DNA of 64,000 nt. Origin: Girardinichthys multiradiatus. Its lineage: Eukaryota > Chordata > Actinopteri > Cyprinodontiformes > Goodeidae. Shown in pieces: positions 30,501-39,776 of the stretch (positions within the stretch are counted from its first letter, which is position 1; each line of letters starts with the position of its first letter). Below the pieces are notes generated by a model, which did no database searches, had not been told where the DNA came from, and worked only from the letters and a program-made list of their open reading frames with translations. The position numbers were made by a program, and so were the translations under genes. The stretch spans positions 52,135,848 through 52,199,847 of the forward strand of contig NC_061812.1 in NCBI RefSeq assembly GCF_021462225.1. Reading direction: 5' to 3'.

Positions 30501-33121
30501 TTCTGTGAGGACCTCAAAAGACTATTAAATAACATTAGTGGGGGCACAGTGTGTGGCATAGCGGTGGAGCACCCGACCCATGCCCAGAGGTCCCAGAACG
30601 CAAATGTCCCGACCTAGCAAGACCTGTTTAATTCCCGACCTGGCAAGACCTTTCCTGCATGTCTTCCCCCTCTCTCCACTCCATTTCAAGACTGTCCAAT
30701 TTGAAATAAAGGCAATAGTGCCACAAAAAAATAACATTAGTGAACAAACAGCATAATGAAGAACAAGCTTTGAACATCCCACAGGCCCCTGTAGATCACA
30801 TCATAGAACAAAAAGAGTATAGTGGAACTGCAAACTTAAAGAAAGACATGGCCTACCACCTACACTGGGCAAATCAAGGCAGGGGGGGATTAATCCCAAG
30901 TTCAGAGGAAGAGGCCTATGGTAACTCTGGAGGAGCTGCAGATATTCACAACTCAGGTGGGAGAATCTCTCTATACAATACTACACGTTTGCACTCCACA
31001 AAACTGGTCTTTATGGAAGAGTGGCAAGAAGAAAGAAGACTATCTAAGTCTCATTTGGAGTTTGCCACGAGCTATGTAGGGAACGCAATACAACATGTGA
31101 AAGAAGGTGAGATGAGATCAAAACTGAAACATTTGGTCAACATACTAAACATTACATGTGTTGGAACATCCCAAATGCACTATCCCTACAGTGAGACACA
31201 CTACAGCATCATGCTGTGGTTGTTTTCTTTCAGCAGGGACATTAAAGCTGGACTGAGTTGATTAGAAGATGAATAGAACTAAATACAGGACAATCCTAGG
31301 ACAAAAATTGTTGAGACTGAGACAGAGGTCCACCTTTTACAAGACAGTCAGAACTACAACAGAATAGTTTACATTAAAGAATCCATATATATTAGAATGG
31401 CATAGTCAAAGTCCATAACTAAGTCCAATTGACAAGTTGTGGAAAGACTTGAAAACTGAAGTTCACAGATGCTATGCATCCAATCAGACTGAGATTGAGC
31501 AATGTTGTAAAGAATGATGGGCCAAAACCCAACTCTGTAGACGTGCAAAGCAGGTGAAGACATACCCCAAAAGTGTCAGGATGTGACATTTTGAACTTTG
31601 TGTTTTGTTCTGTTTACTAATTATCATATTTCTCCAGCCCCTCTGGTTAGGTTGTGTTTACTTATTGTTTACATCCTAGTCCTCATGTTCTCTGCTTCCC
31701 TTCCTGTCTGTTCAGTCTGTGTGGTGTTAGGTTTCATTACTCTGTAATCTGGTTTGCTTTATGGGTTCCTTGTTCGTTCTTAGGTTTGGTGTTTCTTATG
31801 TTCCCTTCAGTTTCTCAGTTTTCCTTCAGTTCATGTTTATCCCTGATTCTTATGCTTTATAGTTTTTTGTTGTAGGTTTGCTCGGTGTCTTGTCAATGAC
31901 TTGTATTAGGTTCACCTGTTCCCTCTGCCTTCCTGCCTCCTTGCCTCATCTGTCCTTAGTTCCTTTGATTACCTGCCTTTGTTTTCTCTCTGCATATTAG
32001 TTGGTTTGTTTCATTATGTTTTTGTGGGTTCCTTGCGTTACAACTCGATCCTTTATCCTCGTCCCTGCCTTGAATCTCCATGTTCCTGCAGTGTCTGTAA
32101 TGTAAGTGTTTGGATCTCGACCCTGTTCAGTACCTGCAGTGTTTTTGTTACGTTTTGACTTTTTTGATTAAAGCTGAGAGACTGCTTTTTGAAATGCTGC
32201 TTCCAAGCTCTTGTCTGCGCTTCGGTCCACTCCAAAACCTCACCGTGACACAAAGCCAACCAGGTGCAGCAAAAGGCTGTTCAAAAAAGTATTCAATCAA
32301 ATTCCGATTTATTTATTCCTCCGGATTATTTGAAACACATTTAGAAAATCATGTATCATTCACCTTCCTCTTCATAATCATGAACTATTGTTGGTTACAT
32401 CAAATCCAAATCAAACATATCGCGTTTTCTTATTGTTAAGCAGCAGGACGTATTTTTAAAAAGTACAATGATTATTGTTACTTGGACAGGAAAGTAACCC
32501 ATCAGCTGTATTTAAAAATCAAACACATATTCTATTACCATCCTCACGCAGGTCCTCTGCGGTTCGACTTTTCACGGATCTGCTCCGGGTTCCAGTCTGA
32601 TCTCTGCTCAGATCAAAACTGACACACTTCCTCCGCCGGACGCGGGGCCACCGGAGACGGATCTGTCTCTCCACCAGCTCCGTGTTCCCAGAAACGGGCA
32701 GACGCCAGTCGCAATCCCCGGTGACTGCAGATGCACTGCGCACACGGAAATACCCACAGAGGCGCGAGTGAAATTCTTTAAAAGAAAGTTGATCGGATAA
32801 CTTGGAACAAACATCCCTGAACTCTTCATGTTGCTGGTCTGTTCCACCATCTCGGCTTCCCTCCACTGCTTTCAGTCCCAGCACGGCGCAGAGAGCAGTG
32901 AAGTCCTCCGCGGACACTGTGTCATCCTGGTTGGGATAGGCCAGGTGGTGGAAGACCTCCTGCAGGTACTGATCGATTCCAGTGGCGAGGACGACTATTT
33001 CGTTCTCGGCTCCCGGATCGGGGCAATAGTGATGGACCAGGGCGCTGCGGAGCCACTCGCTTTTACGCGCAGCCCGCGGCAAAGACTGGACGCGAGGGAG
33101 TGTCAGTGCGGTGCGCCTCAT
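18353..33121 (-). CDS. efcc1: EF-hand and coiled-coil domain protein, complete eight-exon model
   Basis: Eight - strand exons: 32539-33121, 28201-28642, 27978-28112, 26441-26728, 26166-26313, 22792-22884, 18611-18680, 18353-18531. They join with matching phases into a 645-residue frame; human EFCC1 is about 600. I chose the ATG at 33121 for its strong context GCAGCCATGA and agreement with the human N-terminus. Residues 22-82 hold [32 protein letters not shown] and one degenerate EF-hand ([13 protein letters not shown]). Residues 196-232 and about 295-385 are leucine/glutamate-rich coiled coil ([32 protein letters not shown]). An acidic DEEEDD stretch and a conserved [19 protein letters not shown] segment follow. 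Molecular role is poorly known; Ca2+ binding by the degenerate loop is doubtful. Introns are loaded with transposons, but no exon is hit. Confidence 0.9.
18611..18680 (-). CDS. efcc1: efcc1 exon 7
   Basis: A 70-nt exon between acceptor TTTCACTTAG and donor GCTG/GTATGT. It reads [20 protein letters not shown]. It is too short to stand out as an ORF; found by phase and motif continuity with LLQLPNK of exon 6. Confidence 0.8.
19450..20282 (+). mobile_element. Ty3/gypsy retrotransposon fossil (gag and protease start)
   Basis: Broken + strand frames retain pieces of a gypsy-type gag ([11 protein letters not shown], then [21 protein letters not shown] in another frame near 19610-19670, [12 protein letters not shown] near 19720). 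A zinc-knuckle remnant (CNVCRKE) follows at about 19935. The protease start ([20 protein letters not shown]) is near 20100-20160, where the usual DTGAD box reads DMGAD. Reverse transcriptase is absent. It lies in efcc1 intron 7. Confidence 0.65.
20302..20334. repeat. Perfect 14-bp hairpin
   Basis: AGCTCCAGCGTTCC at 20302-20315, a 5-base loop ACAGA, and the exact reverse complement at 20321-20334. It lies between the gypsy fossil and a Tc1 fossil in efcc1 intron 7. Confidence 0.85.
20350..20995 (+). mobile_element. Decayed Tc1 element fragment
   Basis: + strand pieces of a Tc1 transposase: [27 protein letters not shown], then [16 protein letters not shown] just before the usual stop, followed by terminal-type sequence. 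A stop replaces tryptophan in the usual IMLWGCF motif. The catalytic segments between are lost. Confidence 0.7.
21190..22590 (+). mobile_element. Pro/Ser-rich degenerate repeat tract, probably 3' part of a gypsy element
   Basis: Low-complexity, C-rich coding-like sequence with imperfect tandem words (GAGGGTCCGGCC twice near 21380-21410; CCAGAGTTC, AAGGTTCC repeatedly to 22330). It ends with TTTTTGTCATAGACTTTTTG, GAGGGCATCCG and then TGTCATGATCTGTC at 22572. That run resembles the end of a fish gypsy-type element running into an LTR start. Short + frames (21248-21535, 21219-21581) read [14 protein letters not shown]. Assignment is tentative; not a host exon by the efcc1 phases. Confidence 0.4.
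22792..22884 (-). CDS. efcc1: efcc1 exon 6
   Basis: 93 nt, phase 0 at both ends, acceptor GTCTTCCCAG and donor AACAAG/GTAATC. It reads [20 protein letters not shown], then [11 protein letters not shown], an amphipathic helix conserved in the family. Confidence 0.87.
22900..23490. other. efcc1 intron 5 sequence, unassigned
   Basis: AT-rich. The short frames here have no family features. A TTTTTATTATTACAATCATC-type simple stretch is near 23020. Confidence 0.4.
23500..24165 (+). mobile_element. Decayed Tc1 element, 5' part
   Basis: Terminal-repeat-like sequence (CACACAATGTATTTAACAAG, AATAGACCCAACATAGAC) is followed by a leader and the block AATCCTGGAGGGGCTGCAGA, GGGGGAATCTG. This is the family typical of 30.9-31.0 kb, where the same block appears. 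Transposase catalytic sequence is missing. Confidence 0.6.
24166..24835 (+). mobile_element. RTE-like LINE 3' fragment, decayed
   Basis: Collinear with the better copy at 25.13-26.06 kb (TCAAGTGAAGGAGTTCAAGTATCTT; GGAATGAGGACGCTGTGCCGGTCC; CCTGGAGGTGTTCCAGGCAC). Deletions and frameshifts throughout. It lacks the TGGA tail. Follows a Tc1 fragment directly. Confidence 0.7.
25419..26000 (+). pseudogene. LINE reverse transcriptase C-terminal domain
   Basis: Open for 190+ codons: [79 protein letters not shown] and [20 protein letters not shown]. These are the C-terminal segments of a fish LINE ORF. The frame runs through the tail as a WMDG repeat, so the original stop is lost. No RT catalytic box is present. 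Confidence 0.75.
25987..26056 (+). repeat. TGGA microsatellite, about 17 units
   Basis: Uninterrupted ATGG/TGGA tetranucleotide array forming the LINE tail. No interruptions seen; likely length-polymorphic. Confidence 0.95.
26166..26313 (-). CDS. efcc1: efcc1 exon 5
   Basis: Acceptor CCCTTCGTCTTCCAG and donor GGAAGG/GTAAAG. Entering in phase 2 and leaving in phase 0, it reads [39 protein letters not shown]. The frame choice is fixed by exons 4 and 6. The other two frames are open too but break phase. Confidence 0.78.
26441..26728 (-). CDS. efcc1: efcc1 exon 4
   Basis: 288 nt, phase 2 in and out. Acceptor TCTTTGGTAG, donor GATGG/GTTAGC. It encodes [33 protein letters not shown] and [20 protein letters not shown], with a Cys-rich start and an acidic patch. 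Confidence 0.82.
26870..27480 (+). mobile_element. Tc1-type fossil fragments in efcc1 intron 3
   Basis: GGTCAAAGTTTTAGGCACCCC at 26881 resembles a Tc1-type terminus. Near 27440-27480, AATGACCCCAAACATATGGC resembles the coding region around the catalytic NDPKH motif. The segments between are scrambled. Confidence 0.45.
27735..27885 (-). mobile_element. Solo Tc1 terminal repeat remnant
   Basis: GTTGGTCTATCACATCAAAT and AGGGCATGAATACCTTTGCA, ACGCACTG match the right terminal repeat of the common Tc1 family (compare 4612 and 30225 inverted). No internal sequence. Confidence 0.6.
27978..28112 (-). CDS. efcc1: efcc1 exon 3
   Basis: 135 nt, acceptor GTTGCTAACAG and donor TACAG/GTACAA, phase 2 in and out. 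It reads [20 protein letters not shown], then [17 protein letters not shown]: heptad-rich coiled coil continuing from exon 2. Confidence 0.9.
28201..28642 (-). CDS. efcc1: efcc1 exon 2
   Basis: 442 nt, acceptor CATATTTTACAG and donor ATCAG/GTTCTG. It encodes [36 protein letters not shown], a basic Ser/Arg linker, then [39 protein letters not shown]: the main coiled-coil region. Confidence 0.92.
29005..29200 (+). mobile_element. Tc1 transposase N-terminal fragment
   Basis: + strand reads [20 protein letters not shown], then [10 protein letters not shown]: the end of the first helix-turn-helix and the linker of a Tc1 transposase. Truncated on both sides. A different Tc1 family follows in opposite orientation. 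Confidence 0.55.
29200..29500 (-). mobile_element. Tc1-type fossil, N-terminal side
   Basis: The - strand reads [13 protein letters not shown] (29212-29250), a Tc1 helix-turn-helix end. The flank near 29420-29500 (GTAGGTGTGTCTTGTGAAAT) matches the leader also seen at 37370-37470 and 47440-47520, so three copies of this family are in the window. Confidence 0.5.
29501..30224. other. efcc1 intron 1, unassigned AT-rich sequence
   Basis: No coding frame, tandem array or recognised transposon. Only short chance frames. Confidence 0.45.
30541..30728 (+). mobile_element. SINE with 14-bp target-site duplication
   Basis: 188-bp unit beginning GGGGCACAGTGTGTGGCATA, with GCGGTGGAGCACCCGACCCA (a tRNA-like A-box region) and ATTCCCGACCTGGCAAGACC (B-box-like). 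It ends AATAAAGGCAATAGTGCCAC and A-rich sequence. AAATAACATTAGTG flanks it exactly at 30527-30540 and 30729-30742. Both flanks lie within the Tc1 fossil. Confidence 0.9.
31574..32250 (+). mobile_element. Solo LTR inserted in the Tc1 fossil
   Basis: 677 bp starting TGTCAGGATG and ending CACCGTGACA (TG...CA). Flanks AAAAG (31569-31573) and CAAAG (32251-32255) look like a 5-bp duplication with one difference. ATTAAAG near 32168 is a possible poly(A) signal. It shares CCAGCCCCTCTGGTTAGGTT and other blocks with the LTR at 50294-51304, so both belong to one gypsy-like family. Confidence 0.75.
32539..33121 (-). CDS. efcc1: efcc1 exon 1
   Basis: 583 nt from ATG 33121 to donor GATG/GTAATA. It encodes residues 1-194: [32 protein letters not shown], the degenerate EF-hand, [14 protein letters not shown] and [20 protein letters not shown]-rich with many CpGs, as expected for a first exon. 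Confidence 0.93.
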
Positions 33122-33380
33122 GGCTGCACTCAAAATATGGTTGTTCTTACTGGTTAAACCTGACGGCACTGCAGGTGATCAGAAAGCAAACTCAGGTTCT
33201 AAAACACATCTTGGGGCGGTTGTGAAGCTGCCGTATTTCCTGGACACCTCACCTAAGGTTTCCTCCTGCGGCTCTTTCAGTTCAGATTTGATCCCTGCGG
33301 GCTGGAAAAAAACTCGGCTCCACCCTTTGTGCGCATGCTCCAACTGCTGTACTAATAACGCGCTCATAGCTGGAGTTACC
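33122..33380 (-). promoter_or_regulatory. efcc1: Probable efcc1 promoter/5' UTR
   Basis: GC-richer sequence upstream of the ATG. It contains TGCGCATGC at 33330-33338, a palindromic core like an NRF1 half-composite. No TATA box seen. Position-based inference. Confidence 0.35.
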
Positions 33381-33759
33381 TCTGTTTGATCCGTGTTACC
33401 AAACTGGGTTAAATATCAGCACAATAAGAGCTGTCAGAGCACTGAGTTTTCCCTCAGCTTTCCATGGAAGAGATCCGTTTTTACAGGAGGACCTAAGGAG
33501 ATCTTTTGGTGGCACCTGTCCTCTGGATCCACCAGTCAGTCTTAAACAATACAAATCTTTGATTGCACCTTTCTGACTCACATCCTATATGGTACCAACA
33601 ACAATGAAAAAAGTAACCTGACTCCTGCTCTCCTCTCCTCATACACACACCAGGTACACTTACAGTTTAAAGAATCACATGACTGTTTTTTTCTCATTGA
33701 CATTAAATCAAACTACACATTTCCTTTACATAACATGCATCCCTAAAGTATCTCTACTG

Positions 33760-33925
33760 GCTAAATGCCAAAATAATGAGAGCACCAGCTCTGTCCACAA
33801 TTTTTATGGGACTGAGATCAGAGTTTTTGATGGGCACTCTAAAACAATGACTTGTCCTTAAGCCACTTTGTAGTTAATTAGGTGGTATGCTTTGGGTCAT
33901 ATTTGAAGACCCATCTGAATATCTT
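33760..33925 (-). mobile_element. Tc1 transposase fossil (antisense)
   Basis: Plus strand GGGACTGAGATCAGAGTTTT, TGATGGGCACTCTAAAACAA and CTTAAGCCACTTTG read as the antisense of a Tc1 transposase near the WPSQSPD region. Confidence 0.5.
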
Positions 33926-33929
33926 ACAG

Positions 33930-34235
33930 CCCAGTAGCCAGCAACTCTCCTGTGTAAAATAACTGTTTACAAATCCAATTCAGGTGACTATCTCATGAAG
34001 CTCATCAAGAGAATGCCAACAGTGTGCCAAGCAGTAATCAAAGCAAAGGTTTTTTTTTTTATAGAATCTAAAATATAAAAGATTTTTTGAGTTATTTCAC
34101 AAATTTTTGTTGGCCACATAATTCTATATATTTTTTTCTTCATAGTTTTGATGTCTTCACTATGTTTCTATAAAGTAAAAAGTAACAAAAATAAGGAAAA
34201 GCCATTGAGTATCAAAGATTTGTCCAAACATTTAA
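33930..34235 (+). mobile_element. Tc1 3' end, different family
   Basis: GAAGCTCATCAAGAGAATGC, CAACAGTGTGCCAAGCAGTA then GAATCTAAAATATAAAAG match a Tc1 transposase C-terminus and 3' UTR. It ends near AAGATTTGTCCAAACATTTAACTGG. Confidence 0.6.
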
Positions 34236-34699
34236 CTGGTTCTTATATGTAAATGTATGGAAATATATTGTTTTCACTGTATCTTGGCCTGGAACTCAAT
34301 AACACATTAGTTTCCAGGGAATTCAACATTTCCCAGAGCGAAAATACCTTTCCCCACCCTGACCTCACTACTTTTCAGATGTTTGACAGCTAAAACAAAA
34401 GCAGCTTCTAGAATTTGCTCACCTGGGCATGAACAGACTGAACCAACCAAATTATGCATTACTCAGCCTCCACTGTTTGACTTTTACTGTACTGATCACC
34501 CCAACAGTACAGTGCAAAGTATTTATGCTCCCTAAAGTTATATTATTACAAACTAAAATGTATTGAATAGGGATTTGAGATAAGCGACTAACACAAGGTA
34601 GCATATTCTGTAAGTGTGAAGTAAAAGGAAATTGAACCATTGAACTATGCACACAGATAACAACAGGCTGAGTAAAAACTCTGAATCTCAGAATGCAAC

Positions 34700-35400
34700 C
34701 AATTAACCAATTTTCAAGGAAAGCCCCTAGGAAGGAGGGGTCACTGCTGGAATCCCTGTGACATCATAGGTTTACAAAATTCTGGTGTGTAGCCCTGTTG
34801 AGAGGTGTTTGATCCACGAATCCACAATTCCACCAATACGTTTCCTGATTCAACCAGAATTGGTATTTGAACAGTCCTCCTCATCATGCTGTTCATATTT
34901 TGACATCATGAGACCAAGAGGACACTAACAGTTGATCAAGAGTTTCATCTTCATGGATGATAATGCTCTAACTCATTGCATCGTTAGGTTAGGGTATGGC
35001 TGCTGGAGACTGGGGTACCTCGAATAGAGTGGCCTGCATTTTCAGCAGACCTGAATACCTTGAAAAACCAATGGCATTAGCTGAGTCACCGTCTAGTGGC
35101 TCTTAACTCTGTACCACAGAACTTTAATGACCTGAGGGCCACCCTTCAAGAGCAGTGGGATGCCACGCCTCAGCAGACAATAAGTCGACTTGTGAACAGC
35201 ATGAGACGTTGTGTAATTGATTTTCAAGGGCACATGACGTGTTATTGAGACATTGACATGTTTTGTTGTGGTATATCCACCACTGTTGTTGGCTTTTCTT
35301 TAAAAAAAATAGTAGAGATTATAAAATCACCATGGCATGCTTCTACTTAAATGCCCTACATTCATGATATAATATCACTGTAAGTTGAACTTTTTACGTT
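34700..35400 (+). mobile_element. Tc1 transposase fossil, C-terminal half
   Basis: Near 34945-35247 the + strand has FMDDNALTH-like sequence, then QWDATPQQTISRLVNSMRRC, VIDFQGHMTCY and a stop: the last third of a Tc1 transposase with several breaks. The second catalytic aspartate seems present; the glutamate region is lost. ACATTGACATGTTTTGTTG after the stop looks like 3' UTR. Confidence 0.6.
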
Positions 35401-35449
35401 TCTCGTAAATTTCACCCAATAGCCAAATACCCCTAACTTTTTGTAAGTA

Positions 35450-36000
35450 CTGTAAGTATTCAGGGGATCCTGTTTAAGAACACCAGTGCTTGAATTCCCT
35501 TTTTCACTGATTATTCTATAATAATGCTACATTGGGCTGGTAGTCACAGGACAGTCTCTGACAGAAAGTTATTTGGCTAAAATGAAATATTCCAACTTTA
35601 TTAATGATTCTGTTATGAATAGTTGCTAATAGCCAAAGAAGCATTATTTTACAACACATGCTTAGGAGATGTTTTTCTGCAGCAAGGACAGGGAGGCTGG
35701 TCAGAGGTGAAGGGAAGATTGATGGAGCTGAATACAGGACAATCCTGGAACAAAGCTATAGAAGCTGAAAAAGACTTTAAACTGGGTTGGGGGTTCCTGT
35801 TCTGGCAGGACAGGGAGACTAAACATCCAGCCAGAACTACAGTTCAATCACTGGAGCAAGTGCCAAAGCAGTTTGTTAACAGTCTGAATACTGAGCAGTA
35901 AATGGCAGTGGGCCACAGTCTGAGGCAGCCCTGAACATTAGCTCTGCCACAGCATGAAGCTTGTGAAGCTTAGTCCATACCGACTGTAAGGAATGTGCAA
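35450..36000 (+). mobile_element. Decayed Tc1 element, common family
   Basis: Contains GTTTTTCTGCAGCAAGGACA, GGGAGGCTGGTCAGAG, ATACAGGACAATCCTGGAAC and CAGGACAGGGAGACTAAACA, TCCAGCCAGAACTAC: the transposase segment around the second catalytic aspartate. Here ...DNDPKH-type coding is degraded. Confidence 0.65.
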
Positions 36001-36149
36001 ATGTATAGTCATGTTTTAAAGTATGCTGTTTGTGAAGATTTTTTTTTTATTTCCTTAATAGCCTCTTTCCTCCTTGTGGGGGAATTTTTACATTGCTACT
36101 ACAGTTCATTGAGAGTTATGGACATTCTTTCATTTAATGTCCTCAGAAA

Positions 36150-36900
36150 GGATTCAAAAATAGACTGATCTACAAAGGCCTGTTGTAATTTTTTTCAAGC
36201 CATGCAGCTGTAAATTTGTTACTGTTTTTGGAGCCATTGTGTTGTTCATGACCAGGTGTGGGTCAAGTGTCAACAGCTGGAAAGTTGACATATTTGGAAT
36301 CCAGAATCTATAGACAGCAGCAGGGTTGACATCAAGATCATGATAGATTTGAGACAGGATGCTTGACCTGGCCACAGATCAGAGATTTCATTGCTATGAT
36401 CTTTAAGAAAATTCACTATGACTTTTGCTACATCAAGAAGAGATACAGGAAGATACACAAATCACTAAATTCTCCTTGGATTGATGGAAGAAGTTGCTCA
36501 TGGAACAAATTTTGATTCTACTCTTCATTCATGGCAGTGTTCTTGGATAACATTGCAACCCCAAACATGCTCAGAATTCCTCTGTTCTCTTTACAAATGG
36601 TTTTGGACCCCCTCCTTCATCAGCCACGTCTTTCTAATATGTTCAGAATGCAGTTTTACTTAGTCTACCATTGGAAAAAAAATCAATGTGCATCAGAGCA
36701 AAGGTTGTGGACATATCGATGCATTTCTGCAGGTTTTACCAGGGGTGCTAATATAACCCAGTGCCAACAGCCTTGTCTTAAGACCAACAGCTGACCGTAG
36801 TCTAGTCTTGATGGTTCTTTTTGCTGTTTTCTCTCAATTCTGTTAACACCACCTGCCCAAAGTTTTTTCACTCATTACACAGAACCCCAGTCAGCCCTTC
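36150..36900 (-). mobile_element. Possible Tc1-type fossil
   Basis: Plus-strand ACCAGGGGTGCTAATATAAC near 36740 resembles a Tc1 terminus. The 36150-36480 stretch has antisense-like transposase wording, but no translation is convincing. Confidence 0.3.
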
Positions 36901-36944
36901 TCTAAACGTTTTCTGATTGATTCAGTCTCATAATCCAGACTTTT

Positions 36945-37620
36945 TACCCATGGTGCTGTGAAAAAGTATTTGTCCCTTCCAGATTGTGTCTATTTAATGT
37001 TTTTGTCACTCTGAAAGGATTACAATTTGAGCCTCTTTCACATGTTGAATCATGAACATTGACCTTAACTAAAGCAAGTCCGACCTGAGGTGCTTCCCCT
37101 GGGTTCTCTTGGGACCTCCTGAATAAATCTTTGATGCACTCTTGGAGTTTTTCAGACACTCCTGAAGAGGTTTCCTGCAGTCTCTCAGTGTGGTTTGTTG
37201 GAGTCCCCAAGCCTCAGAGATAGCCTTGTTACAATTTCCAGACTGATAGATGTCAGTGATGTTTCCTACCTGTTATGGAATTCCTTTAGATCAGGGCATG
37301 ATTTTTAACCTACTTCATGTTGTCTGTCAGGTTCCATTTAAGTGATTTCCAAATTCTACAGGTCAGGCATTAAGCTGGTTGTGGCTAGTGAAATTGAACT
37401 CAGCTTTCCAGAAAATGAGGTTAATCACAGTTAAGTTCAACAAAGAGGGGTGATTACCTTTTCACGCAGGGCCATTTTGCTTTAGATAACATTTTCCTTT
37501 AAAAACTGAACAATTTAATACTGATTTTATTATTTTTACCCAGGTTGTCTTAGTCTGATACATTTCAAGATGTAAAATGAAAGTGAAAGGAAAAAACCTA
37601 CATGGAAAACCATGCAGGTT
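36945..37620 (-). mobile_element. Tc1-type element remnant with GTGCTGTGAAAAAGTATTTG terminus
   Basis: Starts GGTGCTGTGAAAAAGTATTT and ends near AAAAACCTACATGGAAAACC. Between lie an antisense N-terminal coding remnant (CTGCAGTCTCTCAGTGTGG) and the leader GTGGCTAGTGAAATTGAACT, shared with 29.4 and 47.5 kb. Confidence 0.5.
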
Positions 37621-38384
37621 TATAATCTCTGCTGAAAGAAAAAAATAAAACGCTCAATAAATGTATATAAGAATCACCGTGCTTTCTCCATTCCAACATC
37701 ATTTAGCAGGAATTTTAGGTCATTTGCATAGGCTACTGTATATTTCTGTTGCTACTGGTGTGCAGGTGAGTCAACTCAAATCACATGAGCTCACAAAGAA
37801 AGACTTCAGACAATGTTTTGCCTTTGTCTTGATTTTGAATGCTAATCTATGCCTAGTTGAGCAGCAGAGCTTCCCGGTGACTCATCTGGGTTGTTTCTTT
37901 TTACCTTTGATAAGATGAGTTTGCTTTTTGAGTCAGCTCCACTAAAAGGCTGCAAATCTTTTGTTCCTCCTGCAAGACAAAGCTGTATTTTCTATAAAGG
38001 TGCACTTAAATCATTATGAGTGTACAGAAAAATGTCACTGGTCACCTAAACCCTATTTTAACTACACAGGGGGGCAGATTGAGTCCAGTCCTCAGACAGT
38101 GTGTTGGAAACATTGCTTTTTGTTCTAAGGGATGGTGGACAATGATCTAACAGTCAAGGTCAAGATGTGAAACTTGAGCATGTTCATTTAGTGTTTGAAT
38201 TAGTAAACTAAAGAAAACTATATGGATACTGGCTTGACCTGCTAACAGTTAGCCAGGTCCCTAAAGCAGTTAGCAGGTTGCACTGGTTTTTGGACTTGCT
38301 GGAAATTATTTCCAAATCAGAGTTCAGACTGTGAAAAAAATGGAATGTGGCAGAAATGAGGACACAGCAGCATACAGTGTTGGT

Positions 38385-39120
38385 CAGACGTTTACATACA
38401 CTCAGACACTTCCTTTTTCAAAATGATACAACAAAAAACATCAATGGATTTTAAAACCATGAACTGAGTGTGCAAGTTTGAATTAAATGTGGACTTTCTC
38501 CGGTTCATTCTGGATCAAAAGTATACATACAGCCACGTCCAAATGCATCCCCACTGTTGTTTGGGAAAATATCCTTCTGGCAGGTTGCAGTGAAACGTCA
38601 AGCATGCATATCTGAACACGTTTCTTGGCAAAACTGGTGGAGCTCATTTAAATTGGTTGGCATCCAGGCACAGACTCATCTTTTACCTTTCAATCAGGGC
38701 AATGTCAAAAGCTTAATTTTAGCCTGCCTTTTTCATTCCAAAACCAGTTTAGATGTGTGTTTATGATCATTGTGCAGATGAAAAACCCTATTGTGTCAAG
38801 GTTCTACTTATCTGACCCAAACTGTAGCTTCAGTTTTTAGTGTTGGATGCTGGAACAGCAGTGTCACTTTACACTGGGAAGGGTGTTTAACATCAACATG
38901 GACAGACCAAGAAAGAAGCACCTGCTCCAAAATCAAAATTGAACTGAAACCACACTAATCACCATCCCCACAATGACACATAGTGGCAGCATCATGATGT
39001 GATGAGTGCAGCTGGAACAGGCAAGCTGGTTTAGCAGATGGATGAAGCTAAATACAGAGCAGCCCTGGAATAAAACCCGTTAGAGACCGAGGTGAAAGTT
39101 CATCCTTCCAGCTGGCAAAC
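38385..39120 (+). mobile_element. Decayed Tc1 element with GTTTACATACACTC terminus
   Basis: Starts ACAGTGTTGGTCAGACGTTT, ACATACACTC, a Tc1-type terminus. Inside, TAGTGGCAGCATCATGATGT and GATGAAGCTAAATACAGAGC are transposase remnants. The 3' side is replaced by an LTR fragment at about 39.13 kb. Confidence 0.6.
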
Positions 39121-39124
39121 AGAA

Positions 39125-39485
39125 CAATCCAGCAACAAACAATGACCGACAGAGAGCTTATATGGGAGATGGTACAGGTACAGACATTGGGACAATGAGG
39201 GCAGGTCAGCTGCATTAACTAATTGCATGGAGCTGAGGGAAGGCAGAGCAGAAGAAGGTGGAAACTAATGATTGGAGCTAAACAGAGATACAAAACACTA
39301 AATAAAAAGGGGAAAGACAAATATAAACCTAAAGGGAACACATGGAATAAACAAACTAAGCACAAGGGATAACTAAGAAATCAAAATATAACTAATGATT
39401 GAGAACACTGGAGAATAAGGATCATGATGAACAGTAATGAAAAACACAAATAAAAACCCAACCCAGCACCCCAGGATCATAACAA
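39125..39485 (-). mobile_element. LTR fragment, gypsy-like
   Basis: On the - strand it starts TGTTATGATCCTGGGGTGCT and runs through T-rich sequence. It ends CCTGCCCTCATTGTCCC, then CATATAAGCTCTCTGTCGG, a TATA-like region reminiscent of U3/R of the LTRs at 31.6 and 50.3 kb. Family link is by eye only. Confidence 0.45.
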
Positions 39486-39544
39486 TTTATTTTTAAAGCA
39501 CTTTTAATGCAACAATAAAGCTGACAAAAGTATTGTACAGCATT

Positions 39545-39776
39545 CCCTCCTCGGGAGGAGTGAATGCTGCAAGTCACTGACTGGATGCAATCTGCTGGGT
39601 TTCCTTAGATAGAAAAACTTTTTATCCAATTTGAATAAATAACTGAATCTGACTAAACTGTTTAATGGTTAGGATTAATTGGAATGTATGAACCTGACTG
39701 TTGCCTTGAGACGACATGTGTTGTGAATTGGCGCTATATAAATAAAACTGAATTAAAATTGAATTGAATTGAATTA
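39545..39776 (+). mobile_element. 5'-truncated L2 3' end
   Basis: GGAGGAGTGAATGCTGCAAG through GGCGCTATATAAATAAAACT and a GAATT tail matches the last ~230 bp of the L2 at 13.3-17.5 kb with a few substitutions. It splits an older LINE-like sequence. Confidence 0.85.

Larger units (their letters stand above)
30225..32425 (+). mobile_element. Decayed Tc1 element carrying two later insertions
   Basis: Both terminal regions can be seen: 30240-30400 (GACAGACCAACACAAATTAGG) and its inverse at 32340-32420 (AAATCATGTATCATTCACC, TGGTTACATCAAATCC). The broken transposase frame runs 30800-31570 ([34 protein letters not shown]-type remnants). A SINE at 30541-30728 and a solo LTR at 31574-32250 interrupt it. 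Removing both leaves a collinear Tc1 of about 1.3 kb. Lies in efcc1 intron 1, opposite strand. Confidence 0.8.

Noticed and set aside
30541..30728. tRNA gene
   Set aside because: A-box and B-box-like words are present, but there is no cloverleaf; tail and target duplications show a SINE.
32608..33169. GTG-initiated extension of efcc1 upstream of 33121 and a second frame over exon 1
   Set aside because: The upstream codon at 33169 is GTG, not ATG; the ATG at 33121 has a strong context and fits the family.
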